Position numbers and translations under genes: made by a program. The notes below the pieces were generated by a model. It saw only the letters and a program-made list of their open reading frames with translations, did not search any database and was not told where the DNA came from. From Arcuatula senhousia (Eukaryota; Mollusca; Bivalvia; Mytilida; Mytilidae): a DNA stretch of 64,000 bases. Numbering within the stretch: position 1 is the first letter of the stretch; each line of letters opens with the position of its first letter. The DNA lies in the NCBI GenBank assembly GCA_963971305.1, contig OZ020311.1:5208001-5272000 (forward strand). Reading direction: 5' to 3'. This document shows, in pieces, positions 22,026 through 32,439 of this stretch.

Positions 22026-22069
22026 CGTGTAGCAAAATTTATTGTCTGGAACTTTGTTGTCATTTGTAT
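22026..22069 (+). mobile_element. 43-bp tail fragment of the hammerhead retroelement inserted in copy L
   Basis: GTAGCAAAATTTATTGTCTG ... GTCATTTGTATTT here is identical to the minus-strand sequence just 3' of the ribozyme at 24310-24268. In copy R the flanks are directly joined (reverse complement of about 47260-47285 reads ATAATGCTTTTCAAGATTG), so this is an insertion specific to L. Confidence 0.8.
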
Positions 22070-22204
22070 TTCAAGATTGATAGTTGTACGAGTTCTTACG
22101 ATATTTTATTACAACCTTTTCCGAAATGTTTTCTATCTTTTACGCATTCTGATTAATTTTGCCTGTCCGAATAGAGTCCGATATATTAAACGTGCATCTC
22201 TTGA

Positions 22205-22315
22205 TAATGCCATGGTGGTCGAGTTTGGCCTAGGCTCTAGGCTAATGTTTAGACAACTGAATGCTAAGTATCATTATTTAACCGTGGGCTCTTTGATGGT
22301 GAAAGGATTCTAAGC
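22205..22315 (+). pseudogene. tRNA-Ser/Leu-like degenerate sequence
   Basis: ATGGTGGTCGAGTTTGGCCTAGGC resembles the 5' half of a class II tRNA with box A, and ACCGTGGGCTCTTTGATGG lies where the T arm would be. The reverse copy at 47040-47150 keeps the same layout (GGCGGTCGAGTTTGGCCAAGG). Box B is poor in both (CTTTG rather than TTCGA), so I treat it as a decayed tRNA-derived segment at most. Confidence 0.3.
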
Positions 22316-22439
22316 TTTCTAGTTCTACAGTTTATTGTATACACAGTTAATAACGGCATTCTTAAACATATTACAATGCTGTTAAACAAACTACAGGATG
22401 AATTTAAACTAGTCTTTGAAAATCTTGAAATTCATAAAA

Positions 22440-23060
22440 CATATGTCAATGCTTCTGTTTATAAAAATTATGAATAAAAGTAACTATTCCGACGCCATAA
22501 GTTTTCAATCATCCGACTTAGCAACTAGCACTTTAACACATCTGAGGAACTCATCACAGCAATACTTCCTGTGTAGGCAAGATATTCCGTATTCACATTA
22601 ACATCTACATCAAGAACTGCACGAATACCATTAGGCTAACAACATCAGCTCCAAAACACCAATACATCTCATAACACTAGAACTAGCTGTACCTGCGTAG
22701 GCTACAGCTAACAGTCCACTTAGAACATTATCCAATTCACAAACAACACGAAAACTGGCTATACCTGTGAAGGCTACAGCTAATCAGTCAATTCTGATAG
22801 TCCACTTAAAGCAACATTACTTCATCATCAACACAAAGTTAATCCTCATAATAACCAAACACTATCCTAAGGACCCTCAAAACATCAACCTCCAACAATC
22901 TCTATAGTAGTCCTAAAGTATTTCTAAGTAAAATCTAACCTAAGGGTCTTATATCGTAACCGACACCAAATCTGCACCAACAACTAATTAACATTCCAAT
23001 CAGCATATTCTCATATCATTGTGCTCTAGAACATTGCTCATTTGAATATAGAAACCTAAA
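22440..23060 (+). repeat. Middle segment of composite repeat L
   Basis: Matches the reverse complement of 45040-45465 (shared TAACTATTCCGACGCCATAA-like start, GGCTACAGCTAACAGTCCAC, CCTAAGGGTCTTATAT). L carries an internal duplication of the block CTGGCTATACCTG...GGCTACAGCTAA that R lacks. Non-coding. Confidence 0.7.
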
Positions 23061-24268
23061 CGGGTTGAAAATGTATTTTACCAATATCAATATCAAAGTA
23101 TAGTGCGTTATTGCATAACGGGTTAGTCATTACAAAAGTTTGTTTTTATGTTACACCTCCCCGTTTTGCAATAAAAGTAGTTTTATTTAAAAAGATTTTT
23201 CTCATATCATTGTGCTCTAGAAAATTGCTCATTTGAATATGGAAACCCATATGGGTTGAAAATGTATTTTACCAATATTAATATCAAAGTATAGTGCTTT
23301 ATTGCAAAACGGGTTAGTCATTACAAAAGTTTGTTTTTGTGTTAGACCTCCCCGTATTGCAACAAAAGTATTTTTACTTACAATGGGTTCTATTTTTCTT
23401 ATTTATTGTGTGTAGAACATTGCTCATTCGAATATGGAAATCTATAGGTGTTGAAAATGTATTTTATGAATATTAATATCAAAGTATAGTACTTTATTGC
23501 AAAACGGGTTAGTCATTACAAAAGTTTTCTTTTATATTAGACCTCCCCGTTTTGCAACGAAAGTATTTTTACTTATAATATTATTATTTTTACTCATTTC
23601 ATTGTGCTCTAGAACATTGCTCATTTGAATATGGAAATCTATAGATGTTGAAAATGTATTTTACCAATATTAATATCAAAGTATAGTACTTTATAGCAAA
23701 ACGGGTTAGTCATTACAAAAGTTTTCTTTTATACTAGACCTTCCCGTTTTGCAGCAAAAGTATTTTTCCTACAGTATTATTATTTTTCTCATTTCTTTGT
23801 GCTCTAGAACATTGCTCATTTGATTAGGGAACCCTATATGTGTTAAAAATATATTTTACCAATATTAATATCAAAGTATAAAACTTTATTGCAAAACGGG
23901 TAAGTCATTACAAGAGTTTGTTTATATGTTAGACCTCCCCGTTTTGCAATAAGAGTATTTTTACTTACAATATTGTTATTTTTTCTCATTTCATTGTGCT
24001 CTAGAACATTGCCCATTTGAATATGGAAACCTGTAGGTGTTGAAAATGTATTTTACGAGTATTAATATCAAAGTATAGTACTTTATTGCAAAACGGGTTA
24101 GTCATTACAAAAGTGTTCTTTTATATTAGACCTCCCCGTTTTGCAACAAAAGTATTATAACTTACAATATTATTATTTTTTCTCATTTCATTGTGCTTTA
24201 GAACATTGCCCATTTGAATAGGGAAACCTGTAGGTGTTGAAAATGTATGTTAAGAATATTAATATCAA

Positions 24269-24520
24269 AATACAAATGACAACAAAGTTCCAGACAATAA
24301 ATTTTGCTACGCCTGACGCGCGTTTCGTCTATTCAAGACTCATCAGAGGCGCTCTACCAAAAATATTGAAAATGCCAAACACTGTATGAATAAGAAGAGC
24401 ATAGAACAGTATAACCAAAAATACCAAACTGGGGAACCAAATTATTACTAAGATATTCAACCTATGTCTGGGGTAGGAAGAACGTTAGGGTTTAGACAAT
24501 TTTGAAATTTAGACGGATAA
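24269..24520 (-). mobile_element. 5'-truncated retroelement tail carrying a hammerhead ribozyme
   Basis: Inserted between ATATCAAA and GTATAGTAC of one satellite unit. On the minus strand it reads ACCCCAGACATAGGTTGAA, CCCCAGTTTGGTATTTTTGG, then the ribozyme, then a ~45-nt AT-rich tail ending GTCATTTGTATTT. I recognise this layout from abundant bivalve repeats in which a hammerhead follows a Penelope-like or related 3' region. No coding part remains. Confidence 0.75.
24306..24354 (-). ncRNA. Type I hammerhead ribozyme
   Basis: On the minus strand: stem I strand GCGCCU (24352-24347), core CUGAUGA (24346-24340), stem II GUCU / AGAC (24339-24336 and 24330-24327) with loop UGAAU, core GAAA (24326-24323), a two-base-pair stem III (A-U, C-G) closed by loop GCGC, then GUC with cleavage after the C at 24315, and the other stem I strand AGGCGU (24314-24309). 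Every core nucleotide of the hammerhead consensus is present. A minimal stem III is typical of hammerheads in Penelope-like elements. Confidence 0.9.
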
Positions 24521-25444
24521 AAAGTATAGTACTTTATTGCAAAACGGGTTAGTCATTACAAAAGTTTTCTTTTATATTGGACCTCTCCGTTTTTGCAACA
24601 AAAGTATTTGTACTTAAAATATATTCTTTGTTCTCATTTCATTGTGCTCTAGAACATTGTTCATTTGAATATGAAAACCTATAGGTGTTGAAAAATGTAT
24701 TTTACCAATATTAATATCAAAGTATAGTACTCTATAGCAAAACGAGTTAGTCATTACATGTACACAAGTTTTCTTTTATGTTAGACCTCCCTGTTTTGCA
24801 GTAAAAGTATTTTTAGTTAGAATATGTTCTTTTCCCTCATTTCATTGTGCTCTAGAACATTGCTCATTTGAATATGGAAACCTATAGGTGTTGAAAAATG
24901 TATTTTACCAATAATATTATCAAAGTATAGGAATTCATTGTCAAATAGGTTGATACAATATACCCGATTTTGCAATTAAAGGTATAAACCATGACTTTCC
25001 TCCATTGCTTGTGGATTTTCGTTAGAGGAACAAAAACCAAAGGAGAAAAAGAAAACATATGATAAAATGTTTTCAGAATGTTGGTAAGATATATAGAATG
25101 AGTAAATATATTTATATAACTCGTTTATTTGTATGTTGTACTTTTAACTGTAGGTATAAATTCAAATAAATTCAAATATTTTATTGATTTAAAATCCAAC
25201 TTAGGATTATAATCAGCAACACATACATGGATACATAAAACAGACAATGATACAATACAATTTTTACATATAATCAAACAACATTTTTCAGACAAGCAGG
25301 ACTGAGGGGTCTATTATTCCAATTTATATTTATTAATTAATGTTCTGTTTTAATAAAGATAGTTAAGTACTAAAATATATCATATAAAGCAAATCTTAAT
25401 ATATTGCATGGTGATACACATCTACTGAGTAATTATAATATAGT

Positions 25445-26410
25445 CTAACAGCATAGCACTTTTCTCTCATTAGCCATATCAAAAATACCTAAAACGCATA
25501 CCTTCATAATATCATAATCATTACTTCTTAATACAAATATGAATTTTTCTCTGTCTGACATGTTACCAAAATTAGGGCAGATTTCTTCAATCTTTTTAAA
25601 TAGATTAGATCTAGTGCATTGTAGCTTTTCACATTTACATACAAAATGGAATTCATCCTCAACATCCTTTCTACATAAAGGGCATACTCTTTGGTCTAAA
25701 GGTGTGTTGTTATGACGCCCTTGCTCAATATAAAGATTACTATTACTTATTCTGAGCTTAACATAATTAGATATAATATTTTTAGGAATGTCAAGTAATA
25801 GAAAATTTTCTAAGATAAATTCTAATTTCAGTTCTCTATAGGTTCTTAATTTATTCTTGTTTGGTTTATTTTCGTCACAGTATATTTGTTTTTTCCAAAA
25901 TAAAATAAAATTTGCTTCTAGCTTACTAGAAACAGCATGTAAAAGTCTAGATTTAGAGAAAGTATTTTGATTCTCCCAAATATGATTGAAACTCAATTTA
26001 TATAAAAGTAATCTTATATTGTCAGCATATGAATTTTTCAACTTTAAGTTACACTTATAAGACAATGACACTAGTTTGTTATTTTCTGAGTTAACAACAT
26101 GATACCAATACCCAGTTGCTAGTTTAAGTGCATCTATAGAAATGGGAGTTACACCAAGTTCTGAAAAAACAGCGAGGTTGACTGCCCCTCTGTTTACTCC
26201 TAACAGATATTTCAAAAATTTAATTTGAACTTTAACAGGAGGGAATAAAAAATATCTGTCTTCTAGGCTTTTTTTCTCTTTGATTAAAAAATCCAATGAC
26301 CATATTTCAGAGCAATAGAGTAAAATAGGTTTAATACAAGCCTCAAATAACTTTAATTGAGGTGGTATATTCAAAAATTCAGATAATAAGGATTTTCTTA
26401 AACAAAACAT
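25445..26410 (-). pseudogene. LINE-B ORF2 C-terminal part with Cys/His motif
   Basis: This segment reads FCLRKSLLSEFLNIPPQLKL, CIKPILLYCSEIWSLDF (the LINE thumb region), and near the end RVCPLCRKDVEDEFHFVCKC, a CxxC...HxxxC motif. Upstream codons (AAVELLCKKASKAM) lie at 26411-26455 and link directly to the other side of the nested transposon. It ends in a stop at 25445. Confidence 0.85.
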
Positions 26411-26455
26411 TGCTTTACTAGCTTTCTTACATAGAAGTTCAACAGCTGCCGTAAA

Positions 26456-27239
26456 CAGTCAGGGGACCAACTTGTACAAGTCAGATTAGATCTTACTTGT
26501 ACCAGTAAGATTCTATTTATAGTTTCTTACTCTGTAGAGTCAGATCCAATTCTTACTTCTACGGGTCAGAATGAATCCGACTTGTTAGAGTAAGAATTGT
26601 TTCTATAATATTTGCTCCAATATTCAATGTTTTTGAAATAACATTTCTCAAAACTAATAAATCTTGTTCAAATTGTTTCACAAGGTCAACAATGACACAT
26701 TGCATATAGGATGAAAGAATCACGAGCAAATAGGAAACAGATTGACTGTAAAGTTTCAATTATCATCAAATAATTTCAGAGCTAATTATCTAAGTCTGTC
26801 ATTTATATCCACGGTTTTGAACACCAATGGGGTTTATACTAGATAAATAATTGTTATTTAATGATTTAAGCATAATTAAAGACCTTGGTGTTCACGACCG
26901 CCAACGAAGAGAAATTTACTGCCAAAGGAGGACTGTAAAATTTTGATTCTGACTTGTACAAGTAAGAATGATATTAAAACAAAAAATCTAAATTGCAAAC
27001 CAATGGATATTTTGTAATATTTATAAATAGCTCTCAGTATATAGAAAAGGAATTTAACCATAGAAAATATCTCTAGATAAGAGACTTTGATAAAAAGACA
27101 TTTTAGTATATTCTACTCGTAGAAGTCAGATTGAAAATTCTAAAAATAAGGAGAAGATAACTCTAGTTTGTTTAATCTGACTTGTACAAGTAAGATTGAA
27201 TCTGATCATTCTGACTTGTACAAGTTGGTCCCCTGACTG
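26456..27239. mobile_element. DNA transposon nested in LINE-B, 5-bp target duplication
   Basis: The termini are inverted: CAGTCAGGGGACCAACTTGT at 26456 and its complement ending at 27239 (ACAAGTTGGTCCCCTGACTG), with pairing continuing through ACAAGTCAGA. GTAAA precedes the left end and follows the right end. Removing the element and one GTAAA restores the LINE reading frame exactly. The interior repeats GACTTGTACAAGTAAGAT and has no transposase. Confidence 0.85.
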
Positions 27240-27628
27240 GTAAAGGATCCCGATGGTTTAAATAAAATACCAAGATATTTGTATTCATTTATACAATCTA
27301 CAACATTTCCATCAAACTTGAAAAGTAAATTTTTGAACATTCTCCCTCCTTTATTGAATACCATAACCTTTGTTTTATTTATATTAACCTGGAGGTCCCA
27401 ATCACTACAATATTGATGTAATCTATTTAAGCTAAATTGTAGGCCTGTTGCTGATTCAGATAGTAACACAATGTCATCAGCATATAATAAACATGGTATA
27501 CTGCAGTTGTCAATTTTAGGTGAATCACATATTTTATCATCTATTGATTCTGAGAAATCATTTATATATAGTGAGAATAAAGTAGGACTTAATACACAGC
27601 CTTGCTTAAGACCAACTTTGGAATTAAA
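27240..27628 (-). pseudogene. LINE-B RT palm segment with YADD
   Basis: In the same frame as the upstream segment, after a TAG, it reads VGLKQGCVLSPTLFSLYIND, CLLYADDIVLLSES (YADD at about 27473-27484), NINKTKVMVFNKGG and CINEYKYLGILF, and is then interrupted at 27239 by the nested transposon. Confidence 0.88.
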
Positions 27629-28855
27629 CTAATTAATGCCTTCTTTCATTTTTATACTATATTTAACCTCCCTATACATATTCTCCATAATATTAAGGAA
27701 ATTACTATTAATACCTAAACAAGATAATTTGAACATCAAAGCTTTCCTATTTACTGTGTCAAAAGCCTTTTTTAAGTCAACAAAGCAGGCATAGAGTCGC
27801 TTTGATGATTTAAAAGCTTTATCTATAAGGGTTTTTAGTGTAAGGATATGGTCACTTGTCCTACATTTTTGCCGAAAGCCAATTTGGCCATTATATAAAA
27901 TATTGTTTTCTTCCAAAAATATATCCAATCTATTATTCAAAACTTTTAAAAATAATTTAGCAAAGCAGCTAGATATTGCAACTCCTCTATAATTATTTGG
28001 ATCATTAAAGCATCCACCTTTAAAAATTGGTTTTATGTAATTCTCCCTCCATAATTCAGGAAAAACACCATACTTAAAAATAATATTAAATAGCTTAACA
28101 AAGATGTTGACATTTGAAAGACATAAAATCTTTAACATCTCATTATTAACACCATCACTCCCACAGGCCTTATGATTTTTTAAAGCCTTAGCTGCTTTTA
28201 ATACCTCCTCAGCCCTGATTTCAGAGTTCAATACATTAGAATCTTGCTTACTGACATTATTAGATAATATATCAAAAGATCTATCAGCATATTTTTTATT
28301 CATTAGGTCATTAAAATATTTCAACCACTCATGACTAGATATGTTAGAGGACGGGTCTGATTTTTTAGACTTTAATTTTTCAATAGTTTTCCAAAACTCA
28401 GAAGGGTCTTTCTCTTCAGACTCAACAATCTTGCTTATTAGCATATTTCTATATAACCTATGCTTTTTTCGTGTAAGTTTATTAAAATCCTTTTTGAGTC
28501 TGTAGATTCTAATTCGCAAATTATTATCCCAAGGATTAGATTGTAAAACCCTTGATAAACATTTAATACTTTTATACTTTTCATTACATTCCTTGTCTAT
28601 CCAAGGTTTCTGTTTCTTCTTACATTTATTTTTGTCTTTTTTTGTTTGTGAAGTTCTATTTAAAGCTGTATTATATAATAAATCAGACAAATTTGTAATA
28701 ACACTGTTAATAGTTTCACTCTTATCTGCATTTTTGAGATTTTCATCTACATCTAACATGTCTTGACATTTGTGAGTGAATTCACTTTTCTGTACATGAT
28801 AAAAGGACACTACGTGAAAGATATTAAAATGTGGGTGAGATAAATATACAGTCAA
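27629..28855 (-). CDS. LINE-B RT N-terminal part, ended by a nonsense codon
   Basis: A 408-codon frame starting at the edge of the neighbouring DNA transposon (first few codons foreign). It contains KPWIDKECNEKYKSIK, KNHKACGSDGVNNEMLK, PIFKGGCFNDPNNYRGVA, IGFRQKCRTSDHILTLKTL and CFVDLKKAFDTVNR. It is closed by TAG at 27629, and the RT motifs continue immediately after it in the same frame. Confidence 0.85.
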   Translation of the reverse strand: MTVYLSHPHFNIFHVVSFYHVQKSEFTHKCQDMLDVDENLKNADKSETINSVITNLSDLLYNTALNRTSQTKKDKNKCKKKQKPWIDKECNEKYKSIKCLSRVLQSNPWDNNLRIRIYRLKKDFNKLTRKKHRLYRNMLISKIVESEEKDPSEFWKTIEKLKSKKSDPSSNISSHEWLKYFNDLMNKKYADRSFDILSNNVSKQDSNVLNSEIRAEEVLKAAKALKNHKACGSDGVNNEMLKILCLSNVNIFVKLFNIIFKYGVFPELWRENYIKPIFKGGCFNDPNNYRGVAISSCFAKLFLKVLNNRLDIFLEENNILYNGQIGFRQKCRTSDHILTLKTLIDKAFKSSKRLYACFVDLKKAFDTVNRKALMFKLSCLGINSNFLNIMENMYREVKYSIKMKEGIN

Positions 28856-29690
28856 ACCTGTCTATAGTGACCCTTCAAGGGACCTTGACAAAAAGGTCAC
28901 TAGAGACAGGGGGTCTTTATATAGAGGTTGTCGAGATAAAGTATATATATAATGTTAGGCATGTGCATGTGTATGTGTATTAACTGACACACAGTTTCCA
29001 TAGATCTATAGAAGTATAGTATACTGATTTAATATTGTCCTATTGAAACTATAAACAATAGACTATTTTACTGGCAATATTTCATTAATATTTTTAACAT
29101 ACATGTCTTGAGAAAATTTATCTAAAACTTTGTTTAATATATGCTTGAATATAGGTTTACAGTATTTTAATATGCAGTTTTGAAGTTTATTTTTTTTTAA
29201 ATATCCCTTTTTACCTTATTCATAAGTAAAGGGAATGTTGCCAAAGAATTTCTCATAAATCATAAAAAATTTGACTATAAGTAATAAATTTCATAAATCT
29301 AGAATTGACAAAATTATTAATTACCAACTCTTTAAGACACAAGTTAAACTGACCCTGACACAAGCAATAAGTGATAATTACTACTTCAAAAATCTTCCTA
29401 AAATCTACCTGAGAACTAATTACTAAATATCAAAGAAAGGTGACACTTCCTAATTAGCTTTGATCTGACAGCTGACCCAGACCAATTAAGAGTCATTTGC
29501 ACTAATTTAAGGTCCTTACATACAGGTTTTGGCACTTCAAGGGACAGTTTCTTATGGTCACTAGTCACGTTGGACAGGTGGTCACTATATAGAGGTCAAA
29601 TATATAGGAAAAATTGTTGGGGGGACTCAAAATAGTCTTTATGGACAGGAAGTCTTTATATGGAGGTGGTCACTAGTACAGGTTTTACTG
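28849..29690. mobile_element. pogo/Tigger-like MITE with TA target duplication
   Basis: Left end CAGTCAAACCTGTCTATAGT, right end reverse-complements to CAGTAAAACCTGTACTAGTG. TA borders both ends (28847-28848 and 29691-29692). Internal sub-terminal copies of GGTCACTA and TTTATATAGAGG strengthen the call. 842 bp without coding capacity. Terminal CAG and TA duplication fit the Tc1/mariner-pogo group. Confidence 0.82.
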
Positions 29691-30101
29691 TATTTATCAC
29701 ATACTTAATGATAATATGTACGATTTTGTATATGCAATACTGGCAATGTTCCTAAATCCATATCATACCCCTCAAATCCCTATCATGCTACATAAAATCC
29801 ATATCACACCACATAACAACAAAAAGTAAAGTAAACTCAAAAGGACAAATAACTATGTTCTAAATACAATTTTTGCCTATGAATTCGTTACCTTAATGGT
29901 TTTTTTATTATTTCGGGTGTTTTCCTTTGTTGTCTGCTAAATTTGTTAACAACTTCAATAACTGATAGAGTTAACATGGGTTTTGTTTTTGTCCTATTTA
30001 TTGAAATTATTTTGATAAAATGTTCATGTTTTTAGGTTTTACTGATTTTTATGTTGAAAACGGAACATGGAAATATGCGTTTTTAAAGTATGTGATAAAT
30101 A
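29691..30101. repeat. Inverted-repeat segment next to the pogo-like element
   Basis: TATTTATCACATACTT at 29691 pairs with AAGTATGTGATAAATA at 30086-30101. The ~380-bp interior includes CATATCATACC/CCATATCACACC repeats. It may be a MITE into whose edge the pogo-like element inserted. Confidence 0.5.
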
Positions 30102-30785
30102 GGTAATGATATGGCAATGATAAAGGCCCTCAGGTAGATATGGAGGTCTCCGCAGGTTGGTTAATGCACTTTTCCGGAAATTGTCCGTTTCCCGACCCTT
30201 TCAAACGTAAAAAAATAAAAATCAAATATAAAGTTATTTTATATCGAAATGAACAGGAATTTGATATGTATTTAGAAAATATGTAAATGCGTTAAAATAC
30301 TGCTCATATAGTACCATAAATAAGTATCCATGGCAACCATTTTGTCTGCAACATGACTTTTCTCGGATTTGGAAACTGAAGTTTAGCACCCCGATAAGCA
30401 CCATCGAATTGATTAAAAATCATTTATCTGGGTTCGTTTTTAATCAATTTATTTGGATTTAGGTGCTCATTGTTGATAATGTTAAGAATAATTTTAATTT
30501 TTGGACGAAAAGGGTAAATCAGAATGAGAAAAAGTGCGTTTTTCATCTTGATATCAATTTTTGTTATAATTTTAAAAAATACAAAAGAATGAGCAGCAAT
30601 TCTCAAATTCTATATTCTATGATCTATCATGTGGTGAAATTCTAAAACAATCGATGTCGATCTTCGGGGTGCTAAATCCGATTTAAGAAATGAGGTATCA
30701 AATTTCGTCTGATATGCCAAATAAGGTAAAAGGGGCGGGACTTAATTTCCAATAGAAAATTCTTCTATTCGGGTTTTTCTAACTA
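30102..30785. repeat. AT-rich stretch with a short terminal inverted repeat
   Basis: GTTTAGCACCCCGA at 30381 pairs with TCGGGGTGCTAAAT at 30664-30677, enclosing ~270 bp of AT-rich DNA with no maintained frame. Possibly a small TIR element; no clear target duplication. Confidence 0.4.
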
Positions 30786-31629
30786 TTGAGTATTTACTAC
30801 CTATTATAAAAAGATTATCAGCGATACTTGAATTAGGTCGTTTGTTTCCGTCGTTTCTATATTTACAAAAGGTCTTTGCAATGTACATACTTTCACTTTT
30901 CACTCGGTGGCTATATTCGGATTCTCAATCTTCGGATTTCCATCAAGACAATATGGCCGCGACCAGTATAGATTATGTGTTCCGCTTCGGATTATATTTT
31001 AGTCAGTGTAGCATATATTGCGTTACTTTAGCGTATAAATGGATATTCGATTTTGGATTGTGAAAATTTACTTAATTGAATAAAGTTTTAAAGGACAAAA
31101 ATACTAATCGGACACCAAAAAATAAGTTAAATCATGCAAAAAAGTTGTACACGGCATCTTCGTATTTCATGCTTTTATGTGGCGGTGTTATAAGGCAACA
31201 ATGGGATTCAACTAGATCATGTAGCGTACATGGCGTAGTCACTTTATCAGGTTGTGCACATGTTTAAGCGTACTTTCTTATAAATTGTTGACTGCAAAAT
31301 GTTAATTCATTGAAGATAGTTTATTATCACAGACAGAAATATAGGTCAATCAGACACACACAATTCAAGCATTTTATTGATTTTTAGAAAATGACAAATA
31401 GCCACATTGGGTCATTCGTCTGTCTTGATCTAGGTCATTTTGATAAGGATGAATAATTTTATCTATTTCTCACAAAGCTATTGCGGGATCCAGAAAAATA
31501 AACTTATTTGTCACAAGTTATTGGTTGTTAGAAAATGTTATCATTGCTTGATAATTTTGTCGATTCACCACACAGAGACCAAAGTCGCCACACTTACAAA
31601 CATGTCAGAAAATAATTTTAACTGTGCGG

Positions 31630-31715
31630 AACCACAGGGGCTTGGATTATAGAGTAGGGGTCGATTTTTTTTTTAAGTCAATATAAATGACGAGAATCCA
31701 AGCCCCTGTGTGCGG
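31630..31715. repeat. Short inverted repeat
   Basis: CACAGGGGCTTGGATT (31633) pairs with AATCCAAGCCCCTGTG (about 31698-31713) around a ~50-nt spacer with a T-run. Likely the edge of an insertion in copy C. Confidence 0.7.
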
Positions 31716-31752
31716 AACATGGATTGCAACGTTCCTGTATAAGAGGGACAAT

Positions 31753-32365
31753 CTTTGAATAGGTGACAATCAAAAATATTTGAGCAGTGGCGGATCCGGG
31801 GGGGGGGGTTCCGAGGTTGGAATTTTCCTCCTTTTCGCCAAAAATTTCGCAAGTAACGAGTAGGTTTTCTGCAAAATTTGTCTGGAACCACCCCCTTTTC
31901 GTCATTCGTCCACAGCGGACTTTATGTGGAGCAACCCCTATCAACAAATTCTGGATCTAGCCCTGTTTGAGTTATTATATAATTTGTTGCTATTAGACGT
32001 AAAAACTTTAAAGGCATACATGTACATTGCAAATTTTCATAAAGAGATATACATTGGGTTTTGAATAGATGACAATCAAAAATATTTGAGCAGTGGCAGA
32101 TCCGGGGGGGGATCCGAGGTTGGAATTTTCCTCCTTTCCGCCAAAAATTTCACAAGTAACGTGTAGGTTTTCTGCAAAATTTGTCTGGAACCACCCCCTT
32201 TTCGTCATTCGTCCACAGCGGACTTGATGTGGACCAACTCCTTTCAAAAAATTCTGGATCTGGCCCTGTTTGAGTTATAATATAATTAATTGCTATTAGA
32301 CGTAAAAAATTTAAAGGCATACATGTACATTGCAAATTTTCAAAAAGAGATCTACATTGGGTTTA
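31753..32365. mobile_element. hAT-like MITE, tandemly duplicated with its flanks
   Basis: The first copy runs from CAGTGGCGGATCC (31785) to GGATCTAGCCCTG (31965) and is bordered on both sides by TTTGAG. The second copy (from CAGTGGCAGATCC at about 32089) is preceded by the same flank (GACAATCAAAAATATTTGAG), so a ~305-bp block holding element plus flank was duplicated in tandem. Ends beginning CAG(T/G)G suggest the hAT group. Confidence 0.7.
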
Positions 32366-32439
32366 AACTTATTTCATATATTATTATATACTTCAAAATC
32401 ATAGGCTGATCTGACAAATGATAACCATTAAAGTAGACG

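Larger units (their letters stand above)
20284..24960 (+). repeat. Composite repeat, left copy (L)
   Basis: From left to right: long tail units (20284-21990), a middle segment (22000-23000) and a ~196-bp tandem array (23090-24960). The whole series occurs again in reverse order and orientation at 42955-49600 (copy R). L lacks a ~1.4-kb internal segment that R carries at 45470-46900. That segment exists in + orientation in the central copy (30786-38415). I cannot find a convincing protein in any copy. Confidence 0.85.
23090..24960 (+). repeat. Tandem array, unit about 196 bp, left copy
   Basis: Hairpin starts at about 23106, 23298, 23493, 23690, 23885, 24082, 24533 and 24730, plus a degenerate last unit near 24935. 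Typical spacing is 195-197 bp. Each unit holds TTTATTGCAAAACGGGTTAG, a loop TCATTACAAAAG, then AGACCTCCCCGTTTTGCAA, followed by TGTGCTCTAGAACATTGCTC and TTGAAAATGTATTTTACC. One gap (24269-24520) is caused by the ribozyme-bearing insertion. Confidence 0.92.
25150..28848 (-). mobile_element. LINE-B: 5'-truncated non-LTR retrotransposon with a nested insertion
   Basis: The minus strand carries an ORF2 from just after the endonuclease to the C-terminal zinc motif, then a 3' region ending near 25150 in short ATTCAAATA repeats. No endonuclease is present. The 5' side stops at a pogo-like element (28849). The RT frame has one nonsense codon (27629-27631) and is split by a 784-bp DNA transposon (26456-27239). 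Confidence 0.85.

Noticed and set aside
22020..22313. 97-codon plus-strand frame in composite repeat L
   Set aside because: Its first part is created by the 43-bp retroelement-tail insertion, and copy R has no matching frame.
23090..24960. CRISPR-like array
   Set aside because: The whole ~196-bp unit is repeated, without short constant repeats separating unique spacers, and the genome is eukaryotic.
30842..31063. Frame starting MFPSFLYLQK, with a relative at 46635-46841
   Set aside because: The two copies differ by frame-breaking indels, so the similarity comes from the repeat and not from coding selection.
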